NCBI RefSeq assembly: GCF_037126465.1
Contig: NW_026999355.1
Coordinates: 1,426,001 to 1,490,000 of the forward strand
Reading direction: 5' to 3'
Length of the DNA stretch: 64,000 bases
DNA from: Ornithodoros turicata
Lineage: Eukaryota > Arthropoda > Arachnida > Ixodida > Argasidae
Shown: positions 44,152 to 56,184 of the stretch, piece by piece
How positions within the stretch are numbered: position 1 is the first letter of the stretch
Layout: each line of letters opens with the position of its first letter
Translations under genes and position numbers: made by a program
Notes under the pieces: model-generated
Told to the model about the DNA's origin: nothing
Databases searched by the model: none
What the model saw: only the letters and a program-made list of their open reading frames with translations

Positions 44152-44293
44152 ATGTCTGAGGCTCTCTCTCCGACCCGAGTCATACACACCACTCACGTCC
44201 AGCTGTTCTATCGCGCGTCTTGCCTCACACATGTGCTGTTCCACTATGTTATTCACATGGTGAACGAGGGGTTCAAAAGAGAATGCAAGCAAG
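44152..44293 (+). CDS. Short first exon of an unrecognised gene, paralog A
   Basis: ATG 44152 (context CCGCCATGT) opens 47 codons plus one base, ending at a consensus donor (CAAG, then GTAAGAG). The peptide includes THVQLFYRASCLTHVLFHY and then NEGFKRECKQ. A paralogous exon of identical length and phase lies inverted at 46512-46653. The two share the upstream block TCTCGTAGC plus ATTCCGCCATG, so homology extends into the 5' flank. That conservation of length and splice phase argues for a real exon. I do not recognise the family. No downstream exon was found: a LINE fragment follows immediately, so this copy may be truncated. Confidence 0.5.
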
Positions 44294-44369
44294 GTAAGAG
44301 TGCTTCTGGATTCCTTGTTGCATTGGAGCGCTGTCATTTCGATTTTGGGAGAGACACACACACACACAA

Positions 44370-45545
44370 ATAGAGATACGATGATGAGATGGGGCTGATG
44401 CCGGCCAGCAGGCTGGGCGCTGCCCCAGTGCCACTTGTACGTGATGAGAGATGATGATGGATATGATAAGGGATCCGGTAATCAAAGCAGGGTGGAGAGG
44501 CCTGTTGATGACAGGAAGTTCCAAAGGTGACGCAGACCGTGGCGTGTATGAGCTGGACTGGACCATGGGCCCAGCACCTTGCCTATGGTAAATGGGCGAT
44601 GATCGATCGCATGCAGTTCGTGCTGTAAGATCGCACGCTCCTGCTGGTAGTCCGGGCAGTCCATAAGTAGGTGGTGCAGGTCTGCACGCACACTGCATGC
44701 TGCACGAAGGTCCGAGGGCGCACGGCCAAGACGCTGCCTCATAACTGGTGTAAATGCAACATTCAACCGCATGCGGGAAGAAGGGATGCGTAGTGTCGCC
44801 GAAGGTGATGAGGAAGCGACAGTGAAACAGAAGGATCCACTGCGTGGAGCAGAGAGTAGGGTGTAATGTCATGCAGCCACTGTGATCTTGTCTTGTCTGC
44901 AGAGAGAGCACGGACGAGGGCCTGACGATCACCTTTGGGCAAGATGATAGAGTGGGCTGAAGCTATATGTTGACCCCGCAGGGCCGCCCAGTCGGCCTGG
45001 CTCCCAGGTACCCACTGGTGACCAGGTACCCACTGTAATACTATGCAGTGGCCCAGGTCCAGCAGCTCCTTGTAAGTTTCAAGCACGTCAGCAACAATGG
45101 ACATGAGAGAACCTCGAATGCCCATTGTTGCGAGGCATTGGATAGCAGCTTTCGAGTCTGTGTAGAAGACCCATGGCCGAGCTGAACACTGCAGGATCTT
45201 GCGCATGGCAAAGAGCAAAGCATGTAGCTCAGCACATGTTGACGACGTCAGATGCGAGAGACGGGAGATACCAGTTATGTCTTCGGACGGAATAATACAG
45301 GCGCATGCAGAGCTGGCTTCTGTGGACGAGCCATCCGTAAAAACAGGAGTAAAGCCTGCATACAGCTCGCTCATCATATCCAGTGTGAGCGCCTTGGACA
45401 CACCTGCAGCGACATCATCCTTTCTCTGAAGCCCGGGAACGGATAGTGAAACAGATGGCAGAGGGAGGGTCCAAGGTGGAGTTGAACGCGGCTGGGGTTC
45501 AACTTGAAAACGTGGCAGGTGAGGCTTTAGCTGTTGAATGCAGGA
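44370..45545 (-). pseudogene. LINE ORF2 3' end with RNase H (I-like), minus strand
   Basis: From about 45545 down: a linker (SCIQQLKPHLPRFQVEPQP), then RNase H with PVFTDGSSTEAS, STCAELHALLFAM, VFYTDSKAAIQCL and SQADWAALRG, then LPHHLRRHYASLLP. A shift near 44770 leads to MRLNVAFTPVMRQRLGRAP and the CxxC-like CSVRADLHHLLMDC end. Just before the last Asp is a 12-bp local duplication (GTGGGTACCTGG twice around TCACCA), giving VPGHQWVPGSQ in place of a normal VPGHxxIPGN. A second copy lies at 52360-52940. Confidence 0.8.
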
Positions 45546-45559
45546 CCTGAACTTGTTAT

Positions 45560-46500
45560 TCCTGCGACGGGAAAGAGAGAGACTGGAAGAGAGACTTACG
45601 TTAACCTAGTGCAAACCTGCTCTTTAATGCCATCCTATGACATATTTAGAGAGAGAGTTCAGTACAGTCCATTTAAGAACTATTTACTGCACTGTATACG
45701 GCACAAACATTTGGCACAAAATAAAAGCTTAGTACGGTTGTGGAGTATCGATGGTCAATTATCCTAAAACTATCTATGCTTCTGGATACTATCGGTGACT
45801 GATCGATAGTTTCGCATCACTACACGTTCCCTTGGTAGTTTTCTCTCTAGCTTCTTCTTCTTCTTGAATGTGAAGACTGACGGCACGGCAAATTCATAGA
45901 TGTCCCGTCTTCCATTTGGCACGTTTGCGTCAAAATCAGTCTCTTTGAAGTGCCATGAACACACATTTCCTGTGCCAGCATATGAACTTCATCTTTTCTC
46001 TTGATGGCTAGCAGTCATATCTGTCTCAGGGAAGCTGTTGAAGGTGACTGTAAGGCGAGCATGAAGTGTCCTCGCACTAAATGATTGAAACAGTCAGAGT
46101 GCACCGTCTAAGGGGCCCATCTAAGGAGGACTATCTGTCTGGTAAACAGTCACGTCAAAAGCAGTGCAACCAAACGTGACAATTATGTGGAGATGCTCAA
46201 GTAACGAAAACTCAGATTCACCGAGCTGAGAAAGACCCCATTTTATACCAGTGCTTAACGGTAAGCATCACAGCGGGTTTCATAGCAACAACTACAATCG
46301 TACTAAGCTTTTATTTTGTACCAAATGTTTCTGCTGTATAAAGTGCACCACCAACTTCTCAAATGAGCTCTACTAAACTGTATAAATTTCTCTTGGGATG
46401 GGATAAGAAAACACCGTTGCACTAGGTTACGTAATTTTCTTGCCCAACCTATGTCACAGAGCTCAATGATTTCAGTGCAATAAGGAATACAGACATTTGA
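45560..46500. other. No recognised gene
   Basis: Sequence between the LINE fragment and the minus-strand exon; the 116-codon frame over 46303-46653 is the exon read through its donor. Confidence 0.4.
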
Positions 46501-46511
46501 GGCTCTCTTGC

Positions 46512-46653
46512 CTGGTTTACATTCCCCTTTGAAACCGCGTCTCATCACACAAATACGATAGTGAGCCAGCATATATGAGAAGCAGGAGACGTGAAAGAAC
46601 TGTTGTATGACAGCTGTTTGCATTGCTCGTGCCGGGGAGGACGCCTCAAACAT
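46512..46653 (-). CDS. Short first exon of an unrecognised gene, paralog B
   Basis: ATG at 46653 (context CCGCCATGT) opens 47 codons plus one base, ending AACCAG followed by GCAAGAG. The donor therefore has GC where paralog A has GT, still inside a strong consensus. The peptide (QQFFHVSCFSYMLAHYRICV, then RRGFKGECKP) aligns with paralog A over its whole length without gaps. It is inverted relative to paralog A and 2.2 kb away. It may be a functional member or a decaying duplicate; no further exons were identified. Confidence 0.5.
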
Positions 46654-46734
46654 GGCGGAATGCCGGTAGGTTCCCGGGAGTGCTACGAGATGGCGCTAGG
46701 TTTTGCATAGGGTCTATATCAGGTTCCGGCGATG

Positions 46735-47330
46735 GGGGGGGGGGGGATATGCATATGGGGGAATATGCAGACCATCCTTTACTGTACCGAAAAGTGCTGG
46801 GAAACGGCGTACGGCCTACCATTGAACTCCATTGCAAAAGGCATTCGCCAATATCCAAAGGAAAAAAAGAGAAGAAAGCGGTCACGGGGTAGATAAGAGT
46901 GTCCAAGAGTCCCATTCCCAGGCCGGCACGCTGCTCCTCGTTGAAAAGTGGACGAGAGGTCGCTCCTGTGTTTCCTTCCTGCATGCACTGGACCACGCGC
47001 CAACCCCTTTCCCGTGGTCTCTAAGGGCTGCGCTGCTTGTGGATGTCACTGTGAACTATTAAAATTTTCGTCGCCCTCACACTGCGACGCTGAATGAAAG
47101 GAAGCAGCTAAGGCAACAATGCAAAATGTAGCTGTCGTGTGTAGCACATCTTTTTTTTTCTTTTTTTTTAACAATTCGAGTCACAAAAATGTGCAAGGAT
47201 GTCGTGAACCTTTTGGAGGTGAGGCTGTAGGAGGTGCATGGACTCACTACTTCTTGGTTTATCAATTTGTCCGCTCTGCGAATTCGGCTAGATTCCGAGC
47301 GATGCAGGGAGCTGGTGAGTGGTGAGCGGC
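46735..47330. other. No recognised gene
   Basis: Contains a G run at 46735-46746 and a T-rich stretch at 47150-47170; short frames only. Confidence 0.4.
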
Positions 47331-47520
47331 AGTCCAGTGGGAAGGGATAGGCGTTTTTACCGTCCGGCGAACCGGTTGCCGCATCATATTTTTTTTTCGC
47401 TTCAGTTACTGTTCGCTCAAGGGGAGAGAAAAAATGTTTACGGTTCGGTTCGGCAAAAAATAACGGTTCTTTGCGGTTTTCGGTTACGGTTCAGTGACGG
47501 TTTCGACCCTTGGTATATAA

Positions 47521-48223
47521 ACAGTGATTGGTGTATTACTTCACCTCGCTCCTTCTTTACTTTCGTTCAAGCTACCGGTCTCCTCGAAGGGTTCTAAACA
47601 GAACTTCGCTTGCCATCTCTTTGCGCTCCCACCATTAATTCATCCTCTCATATTAACATCTTTGAAGTTGGGTAGGGTCCTGTGACTACCACAGGGAAAC
47701 GTCCCATGTCATCATCACTTTTCCTTCATTCCTGTATTACTGCTGTTGTTGTATTACTTTGTAAGAGAGTAATACTGTACTTTACCTCCACAATAACAAC
47801 AACAACAACAAATAAGTAATGACGATGTAGTGCGATGTTTCGCCGCTGAGGCGGCACCCTATCCCGTGGCTTGAGGGGAAGAAGATGGTGAATGATGAGA
47901 ATGTTCAGGGTTCACGCAGGAGCTCTGTTGCTGCTAAGAAGGTTATGGGGGCTTGAAGAGCTCGTAGCTGATGCGCTGGGTTGGCCGGAGGCCCAAGCTG
48001 TTGAGGAACAGCAAGTGAGGGTGTCCCAGTGGCTTCAAGTCAAGGGCAGTGTACCGCCTTCAGCAGCGGTGAATCGCCCACCTCGTCATCATCCAATGTA
48101 TGTGTGTGCATCTGATCGGCAGCGTTCGACCACGGCCCAAGAACCTTCGAGAAGTTGAACGACCGTTCGTCAAAGACAAGTACTGAAGGAATATGTATAC
48201 GTATTTCCCGTTTTACTAAAGTA
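47521..48223. other. No recognised gene
   Basis: Includes a (CAA)n stretch near 47793-47811. An 88-codon frame at 47892-48158 is Gln/Val rich without a recognised domain. Confidence 0.4.
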
Positions 48224-48226
48224 TTA

Positions 48227-48680
48227 TACCCCTGTCACACGGGCATTTTGATCCTTCTCGAATCCGATCTGCATCGAACTTCCCGAGCACGCTCGAGTTT
48301 TGACGCTGCTACACGGCCACTTTCGCATTGATGCGCATTGATTGATGCGCATAGGCAAATGAATAAACGGAACTCATTAATTTCGCGTTTCCTATATAAC
48401 AGCGATATTAGTGGTAATTTATCGTATACCGATGTAAGCATCATTTGTAGCTTCGCGCGCATGTCCGTCTTTAAGTTATGACAGTTCACCGGTGTCGAGG
48501 ATGCAAATGGCGGCCGTCGAGCCGTCTTGAAATTCTCAATCCTGTTATGGGAACTGTCTTGAGTCAAGCAGGATCAAAGTTCGATCCTGCTTGGAAGCGA
48601 CCGTGTAGCACCATCCGATCTGCATTGGGTTCAAGCAGGTTCGGTCGAGCAGGATCGAAAATGCCCGTGTGACAGGGGTA
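48227..48680. mobile_element. 454-bp Harbinger-like miniature element
   Basis: TACCCCTGTCACACGGGCA at the left is mirrored exactly as TGCCCGTGTGACAGGGGTA at the right, flanked by TTA at 48224-48226 and 48681-48683. A 3-bp TTA duplication fits the PIF/Harbinger group. GATCCTGCT/AGCAGGATC motifs repeat near the right end. Confidence 0.8.
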
Positions 48681-49006
48681 TTATAATACGCAATTTCGAA
48701 AGCATTATTGCATTGGCATTACAATACGCGTTTTCAGTATTACGTATTATTATTATAGTACAAAAATAGTATTACTGCCCACCACTGATCGGTAGATACG
48801 GTGACGGGGTAAGACATGTTGCGGTAAGACATGCGGCCAGATGCCTTCGCGGTGAAAACAAAAGCCAGCCACCTGGCCGGAGATGCTACACGATTAATGT
48901 TTGAGAGCTTGTCCGTGTTCGTCTTTCTTGTCGTCCCCATAGTCTATCTTTTTTCTTTTTTTCGTTTCTTTTTTTTTTTTTTTTTTTTTGTTATGGATGT
49001 GTAAAG

Positions 49007-49830
49007 CAGGGAAGGGTAACGGCAATGGTAACGGAAACTGAAACGGTACATTACCGAAATTGGGCATACCACAGTCCTCCATTACCGGAAACAGAAACGG
49101 AAACGAAAATTATCTTCCGGTATTGAAGTCGGGTAATTGCTGTTACTGTTGTGCGATGACATTTCAGTGACTTTTTCATATTATTTTTTTTATTTTGATG
49201 ACTCCATTCCCGGTAATGCTCTAAACACTACACGACAGCATAGAAACAAAGCGCAATATTGGATATCGAGGGTGCATCACTCGCTTACTTACTGTGGTGT
49301 CATTATCTACCTACATGACATCAAAACATGAGACTTACACAATATAGACTCCACGCACCCTATTCCACCCTAGCACAAGGATGACAGCATGATTTTTTAT
49401 TTATTTTTTTACTTTCTTCATTTCACCGTGGCTATGGCAGTATTGTTTACTACTGAGAGCGTCCGCCTACGAATGCGACATTGGATGAAAGTTACGCCCA
49501 TCTTGGGTTGCTGGAGTGTGATTGAAGACTTGTTCCTATACACTTCTTTAAAAATCTTGCAAGATGTGCGCATCCCAACGACGTACAATTACTTGTTGTA
49601 GTGTGTACGCGTGACACCGAAGCAGCACTTAGGCAAAACAGGGTGTTGACAGAGGTGGACGGGCTGTCCCCCACGCAGCTCTGTAACTGCCGTTCCATTA
49701 CCGGAACCAGTAACGGAAACGTAACAGAAACGAAATTAAAAGCTGGTATCAGAAACGGATAACGGAAACGAAAATATAGCAGTAACGAAAATGGAAACGG
49801 TAACGAAAATACGTCCGTTATGCTTCCGTG
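49007..49830. mobile_element. 824-bp hAT miniature element with 8-bp duplication
   Basis: GTGTAAAG is duplicated exactly at 48999-49006 and 49831-49838. Ends: CAGGGAAGGGTAACGG at left and CCGTTATGCTTCCGTG at right, imperfect inverted repeats. Both sides have GGTAACGGAAAC-type low-complexity runs. Confidence 0.85.
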
Positions 49831-50177
49831 GTGTAAAGTGCTGGCCTTACAAGTTTTGAATGACCATGGTGCGTAATAATCTTGGGGACTTGCATAAATA
49901 ATAGAAATGAACCGCGGCTTATTACTGTCTACTGGCCTTCGGGAGCCACTCACATACTGAGCCGGCGAAAGGCAAAGCGTTCCAACTGATAACCTCACAC
50001 TTAAAAAATAATAATAACTATACTTCCATCATAGAAAAATTGCCTGCTTCAGGCCAATATCCGTGGCGAACTACAGTTTTTGCAATAATCAGTTAATGCA
50101 GTGACCAGTGCTAAGGGGCATCTGGGCTTCCGTTCGTTAACAGCGCACAGAACCGTGAGTGATTGTGAGAGTCTTAA

Positions 50178-50778
50178 AGTAGCACAGAAGTCATTTTTAA
50201 CACCCAGTTTTCTTCCTATAAAACTCTTAAGTAGGCCAGTAAGGTGCACCATGCGAAGTAATTTACACCACAGAGTCATAATTATCTCAGAAATTGAATT
50301 TAAAATACGCCGCAAAAAGCGACCGTGCGCAACGGTGGTGAAGAGCAGTACCAGCCTGTGATCTGCCTGGAACCTCGCGCTGACGCTATAAGGAGAACGC
50401 TCGCTGATTGGCCTAGAGAAATGCTGCTACTCCGCTGTCGTCTGCTACTGGGCTGTTCGGGGTTCTGATAAGGCCTTTCTCCTTGCTCGGTAATGCTTCG
50501 GCCGGTGGCAAAGGGACAAGGCGCTGTCCCCCACTGACCGGCAAACCGGAACGAGTCTCCTTATGCCGTCATCGGTGACGTGCCATCATACCTCCTCATC
50601 CTCGTTATAGCTGGAGTGGCGAGTTAAGGGTGAAGGCGCGGAGCTATGCTTATGTGAGTTTTTTTCTGGGAAACACATTGCACAGATCAAAACCTTTCGC
50701 GCTATTCGGTATAATGACACACACACTTTCATCAGATGTCTTAATCTGAAATGTTTTTGGATGGCCCTCTGTACTCCT
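50178..50778. mobile_element. TTAA element, copy A (601 bp)
   Basis: TTAA at 50174-50177 and 50779-50782. Ends AGTAGCACAGAAGTCATT and, inverted, AGGAGTACAGAGGGCCATCC. It is homologous, in the opposite orientation, to 53520-54216. Confidence 0.8.
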
Positions 50779-50849
50779 TTAATGTAGTTATGTCTACCTT
50801 GTAGCATCTACCTCAGTAATAAACAACATCCCTGCCAGAACCGTTGCTG

Positions 50850-51149
50850 CCAGTGGGATGGCCGAGCGGGTTAAGGTGTCCCGCTCATTGGTGGTCGCTA
50901 AGGTCGTGCTGAAGACTGGGACGAGGTGGGTTCGAAGCCTATACCACTGGCTGTGCTGCCTGAGATTTTCCCTGGGTTTTCCGAAGACTTTCCAAACGAC
51001 TGTCGGCACAGTTCCCCCTGAAGTCGACCCAAGACGCATACTAATCCCCTGTTCCCCACGCCTTCCTGCTGTCATCTCTCCATCTGTCCGCATCTGTACG
51101 CCGCTCATAGCCACAGTTGCTTCGCGGCGCTAACACGGAATAAAAAAAA
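50850..51149 (+). repeat. Complete tRNA-derived SINE, 300 bp
   Basis: Head with A box GATGGCCGAGCGGGTTAAGG and B box GGGTTCGAAGCC (tRNA Ser/Leu-like). Body includes GTGCTGCCTGAGATTTTCCC and GTCGGCACAGTTCCCCC; the tail is GGAATAAAAAAAA. CGTTGCTG is duplicated exactly at 50842-50849 and 51150-51157. The body is related to the SINE pieces at 35880 and 60332 but has a different sequence version. Confidence 0.9.
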
Positions 51150-51742
51150 CGTTGCTGTCATGTGATTACGTTCGCTACATTCTGTTACTATCACTTTGCG
51201 CATGATATTTGTTCATGTGGAGCGACCTGAAACTTCCCAGGCCCAGAGTAGCCCGTAAAAGGCGCGTACAAGGACCTCCTCGTGACACGGAAAAGATATA
51301 ATTTCCTCAAAATATCTTTTTCGGATGTACACCAACATCCCACTTTCTTCATCTTACCAGACGTTGTCAATATCATCGTCCTCGGATGAAAAACAGAAGA
51401 AACGTTTTGGCATGGAAATAAAAGCTATTTGACCACTCGTAGAGTGACACACCGAACTGAGCGCCTCTGTGTTTACCTTTATATGCGAGCATGTTTTCTT
51501 CCAGAAATCAAAACTGTCCTAGAAACGTCTCCGTGGTGTCATGCGTGATAACTTCGCAGATCTGCGGAGCGCGTAGTAACCCACGGTAATAAACGTTAAT
51601 AAAATCGAGGCTCCACGTGCACCTTCCACGGCTTCACAGAGACTCGCGTTGCACTTCAGATGCTCGTTCATTCGAGCCCCCCCCCCCCCCCACACACACA
51701 CACGCACGCAGGCACGCGCGCGCGCACACACACACATACATA

Positions 51743-52346
51743 CAGTCAACCCTCGATTTATGAATTCCCTCGTTTTATGAACAGGAGCACAAGGAACCAA
51801 ACTTTTTACGTGAGTTCTTTCCTCGTTTTATGAACCTCGATATCGGAATAATGAGTGGAATTTCCGCGAACGAACTAGAGTTGCCCAGCGTTTTTGCCCT
51901 CGATTTATGAACGGATCATTCCGAGGTCAACAGAATCCTTCAAAGGGATTATTCCATGGTCTTATCAATGACGCTGGAACGGACGAAACTTTTTCGAGGT
52001 ATTGCACCCTAGGTTTTTAACCCTCGAAATCCGAACAACAAACTGGTTTTCCGGGGACGCGTTAGGGGGATCAAGTGTTCCTGACCTCAATTTATGAATA
52101 AGGTGGTCGCAGTCGGCAGGGGCACTATGGGGTCATGAGGATTTCAGAGCATACTAGTGACATGGTCCACGTTCATGTCAGCTATTGTGCGAATTATATG
52201 TTGCATTATAAACGCAATCCCAACTCTCACATACTGTTCCATCTGCCCGATAGTACTCACTTAACTGAATTTTCGGTTTATGAATCCCTCGCTTTATGAA
52301 CGATGTTTCAGAAAACCTAGGGTGTTCATAAATCGAGGGTTGACTG
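51743..52346. mobile_element. 604-bp pogo/Tc1-like miniature element
   Basis: CAGTCAACCCTCGATTTATG at the left is mirrored exactly at the right, flanked by TA on each side (51741 and 52347). Degenerate CTCGATTTATGAA or CTCGTTTTATGAAC copies recur at least six times inside. No transposase. Confidence 0.85.
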
Positions 52347-52359
52347 TACATACATACGT

Positions 52360-52940
52360 GAAGATACGATGATAACGGACAACAGGCTGGGCGCTGTCCC
52401 AGTGCCATTTGTAGATAGCGAAAGATGATGATGGAGATGAGGATTCAGGTGATCAAAGCAGAGTGGAGAGGCCTCTTGACGACAGGAAATCCAAAGGTGA
52501 CGGAGACCTTGGTGCATATGAGCGCTACTGGACCAGGGGCCCTGCACCTTGCCTATGGTAAAGGGGCGGTGGTCGATTGCATGCATTCCGTGCCGCAAGA
52601 TCTCGCGTTCCCACTGGTAGACAGGGAGTCCATAAGTAGCTGGTGCAGGTCAGCCCGCACATTGCATCATGAACAAAGGTCCGACGGTGCACGGCCAAGG
52701 CGCTGCCTCATAACTGGGGTAAATGCAACTTTCAGCCGCATACGGAGCGATGAGGAAGCGGCAGAGAGAGAGATAGACGAGACGGATCCACTGCGTGGAG
52801 CAGAGAGGAGGGTGTAACGTCATGCATCCACTGTGATCTCATCTTGTCTGCAGAGATAGCACGAACAAGGGCCCTACTACGGTCACCTTTGGGCAAGATA
52901 GAGTGGGCTGAAGGTGACCCCGTAGGGCAGCCTGGCCCGT
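52360..52940 (-). pseudogene. Second 5'-truncated copy of the I-like LINE 3' end
   Basis: Closely alignable to 44390-44975 on the same strand (GGCTGGGCGCTG, CCTTGCCTATGGTAAA, GCGCTGCCTCATAACTGG blocks) and truncated near 52940. It encodes only the degraded C-terminal part of ORF2. It abuts the pogo-like element. Confidence 0.8.
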
Positions 52941-53519
52941 GCCCAATATTTCAGAGCAACTAACAACGATTGGGAGTAAATGTACACGTAACGCGTACAG
53001 TAGACGCCCACATTTGTGTGACTACATACTGCACGTGTCGCAGGGTAGGACTGCGGATACTTCGACCACCTGGGTTTTTTTTATTTCAGTGAAGCGAAAG
53101 CGCTCCTATATAAGCCTGAGGACAAACGGCCTTCGACGCCCTCTACTGTCACATTAGGATCACCTGCTATGGAGGTCATAGAGTGGGTAGTAGTGACGAA
53201 TACGCCCACAGTGTCGAACTGTTCGATGAACATGAATGACAATATAGTTCAGAAACAAGATCGACGTGGATCTTGACGAAGCAGATATCCGAGCAAGAAA
53301 CGTTGTCAAAGGCGCTGTGCGTCAGTGAACCTCCGATCGTTGACAAGCTATGCAGGGATATGTCTATAAACGCACAATCGCGTCATTTTGAGTTCCCAAA
53401 AATAAAGCAGTCATGGCAATGTAAACCGTCTATACCTTTCCCTCGACTGCGATGAAACAACTTATCATGCGAAAATATCGCATGATTTCCTACAGTCACA
53501 ACACCAAATCAGATTTTAA

Positions 53520-54216
53520 AGGGGTACAGAGGGCCATCCAAAATATTTTCTGTTTAAGACATCGAATGAAAGTATATGCATTAATTTGCAGTACAACACA
53601 AAAGGTTTTGATGCATACAGTTCTTTCTCAAAAAAAAAAAAAAAAAACCGCACGCAAACACAGCCGCGCTCGGTCACTCTCGACTCGCCCCCCCCCCCCC
53701 CCCCGGAGTGTAACAAGGAGGAGAGGGACGACCTATGACGTCATAATGTCTGCGCGGGCAGTCGAGGTCAGCTCCTGTCTTTTTCTTTTTGTGCGTGAGG
53801 GCTTTCTTCTTTTGTAGGCGGTAATCCTGTTCCCTTCAGGGGGGGGGGGGATTACGAATTAAAAGGGTGACCGTGGGCATAGAAGATTTCGTTGTCCCGC
53901 GGGAGTTTCCCTGTGGACCTTCTTCAGAGCCCTGAACGGTAGTGATGGTGCTGGCGGTGAAAGGGCTCGCCGTCCAGAGCCCTGAACAGCTGACTAGCAG
54001 ACGATACTCTGAACCAATCAGCGAGCGCGGACGGTGTAGCGTCAGATCACAGGCTGGTACTGCTTTTCACCACCGTTGCGCACGGTCGCTTTTTGCGGCG
54101 TACTTTAGATTAAATTTCTGCGACAATTATGACTCTATGGCGTGAATTACTTCTCGTGGTGCATTTTACTGGTCTACTTAACAGAACGGGGCGTTAAAAA
54201 TGACTTCTGTGCTACT
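53520..54216. mobile_element. TTAA element, copy B (697 bp)
   Basis: TTAA at 53516-53519 and 54217-54220. Ends AGGGGTACAGAGGGCCATCC and, inverted, AGTAGCACAGAAGTCATT. Inverted relative to copy A (50178). It contains A18, C16 and G11 homopolymers, consistent with replication slippage. Confidence 0.85.
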
Positions 54217-54235
54217 TTAAAACGAGGCGAATACC

Positions 54236-54440
54236 CGGAGAGCATGGCAAGCATGCCTGCTGGGACATATCCCAGCATGTCCGGATCATATACCCCTGTC
54301 TCGTCGCACGCGACGTCCCACGGAAGGGTTTTATGGGACGTCTTTTTGCAGACACCGGGACGTCCTCCTCGGGATATGCTTGGACATCCTGTGGAAGTCC
54401 CGCATATCCCAAACGTATACCCGTAGGACATCCTGTGGAC
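54236..54440 (+). repeat. GGACGTCC/GGACATCC-rich segment
   Basis: GGGACGTC, GGACATCCTGTGGAMGTC and GGGATATG/CATATCCC motifs recur at least eight times within 200 bp in both orientations, starting just after TTAA element B. Confidence 0.6.
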
Positions 54441-54449
54441 GTCATTGTG

Positions 54450-55155
54450 TTGTTTGAGATATGAAGAAACACTAAACATAGTACGGTATTGTCAAAGTAC
54501 TTGCAAGGTAGTATTTCAAATTAAAAAACATAAATCTGAAGAACAAAGTGAAAATATATAAATAAGGTAACATTGGGCATAGGCGAAGTAAAGAGAGCTT
54601 GCATTTGTTGACTGACTGGCAGCACCCCTCGCAGATGTCCCGCCTTGGGGGCGGAGGAATATTGTCACATTAGGTGTAACGTGACATGAAAGTAATGAAG
54701 TTGCTCAAAGTAAAGTATAGTTCTGTTACAGCTGCTGATCCAGTGTAATAGGAGATATGCGAAATAGCGCCATCTGTCGAGCGCGCTGCTTCCGACCGCC
54801 ATGGTTGGGGCAGATCTCTCACGAGCTGTACCTTACTTCACTTTTTAGTTTTAGGTGCTGTTGCGATGATAAGATTAAATGAGATCCTGGTCCTATAAAT
54901 CTTTGCATTCTACCACGTCACAGTAGGGGGCAATTTGATTTCTTCTCCTTGGGGAATATTTTGGTACAGGAGTTTTTCATGCCATTTGCCACGCACTGTA
55001 CCGAGCAATCTGTTCCTTAATGTCTTGAGATACTTGGAACCGCGCCAAATTGTAGTGCTGCTTCACTTGGGGGTTGTGACATATAATCAGACGATTTAGT
55101 ACTAGGTTTCAGATTTAGATGTTGGAAGATATCTGGTTCTATCATTGCTGCTTGT
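54450..55155. other. No recognised gene
   Basis: Mixed sequence without supported features. Confidence 0.4.
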
Positions 55156-55164
55156 TCTCCTTAA

Positions 55165-56184
55165 AGGGACGGTCTCGTACTCCCTGCCCCTTTCATAAAG
55201 TGTACCATTCGATTGCCCTTTGTTGAAAATGGAATACTGCTAATTTACCCGACAAAACACCCAAGAGTTATTAAGTAACCGAATTAAATTGATAAAGATT
55301 GCAGAGCACGCCGCGATCTGTGTTGGCAACAATAAGAACGGCCACGTCGCCCTGCGGGTAAGTCCGTGATAGGCTACAGAAATCGTCTGCTTTTGCACCT
55401 GCTAGTGCATCGGTGTGAGCAGACGACTTTCAGAAGTTACTGGGCACCGCGGCAACTCTTGTACAATTTCTTTCAGTTCTCAGGTGAAAAACGCGCATTC
55501 ACAGTAGTGGCAAGCATGGTGGTTCAGAACAACTATGTTAATCCTCAGAAACAAGTTAAAAGTCGCAGAACAACCCCATCCACAATCACAAATCTGAAGT
55601 CGCTGGCCATCGGCGCGAGCGGTCGCATTACAGCTCCGACCAAAAATATATTACGCGCGCTTCCATTACACTCCCCGTTGTACACTGATCATGCTCCGAA
55701 ATGAAGTGTCGCTGACGACGTACATGGAGAAGGAGAACGTGTTTATTTAAAAACTGCATTAAATACTCGCGGAAAGAAAACACGTGACTTAGCTTCCACG
55801 TATCCGATTGTGCGCCACATTATGGGAGACCCCAAAGTCAATGCTCGGACTACATTCTCCGCTCGCGGAGGTATATGCCTCAGTGTTCCCATTTCGAGAG
55901 CAAAGGGGATTACTCAAACTATGGCGGGATTACTCAAACCAAGGTGCTTCTGCAAGTTACAATTACCATGACAACGACGACGCACCCGCGGGCCGACGTC
56001 ATAGGTGACGTATGCATGAGAGAGGCGCAGCTTTCGTCGTCTGCTCTTACGGCACGTTTCGACAAATTCCTCGGAAACGACTTGGTTATTCCGAATGAAA
56101 CTTTGGTGGTTGTATGTGTACAGTACTCGTGAAACTAGTTTTGGCTAAGTTTCGGAATCGCCCCGGCTGTACGAGACCGTCCCT
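55165..56184. mobile_element. 1020-bp TTAA-flanked element
   Basis: TTAA at 55161-55164 and 56185-56188. AGGGACGGTCTCGTA is mirrored exactly at the right end. The 112-codon frame at 55366-55704 lacks motifs. Confidence 0.9.

Larger units (their letters stand above)
43059..47512. mobile_element. Possible hAT-like element rich in GGTTCGGTTC
   Basis: Left CAGGGCTCGGAACCGTTA; right end, inverted, CAAGGGTCGAAACCGTCAC. The flanks GTGTATAC and GTATATAA agree at 6 of 8. Both ends contain GGTTCGG/CCGAACC low-complexity sequence. The inside contains the AGGTATAA motifs, paralogous exons and a LINE fragment. Confidence 0.5.
42553..48787. mobile_element. Possible large hAT-like element with GTAATAC-rich ends
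   Basis: Left CAGGGGTGGACG followed by TGTAATA; right end, inverted, CAGTGGTGGGCAGTAATAC. Both ends are rich in GTATTAC/GTAATAC. Flanks agree at only 5 of 8 bases, so the pairing is tentative. Everything between would be nested insertions. Confidence 0.35.

Noticed and set aside
44273..44932. 219-codon minus-strand frame
   Set aside because: Overlaps the LINE ORF2 in a different frame; the RNase H and C-terminal motifs are in the other frames.
48700..48787. GTAATAC-rich end as the partner of 42553 with certainty
   Set aside because: Flanking bases agree at only 5 of 8; recorded as low-confidence.
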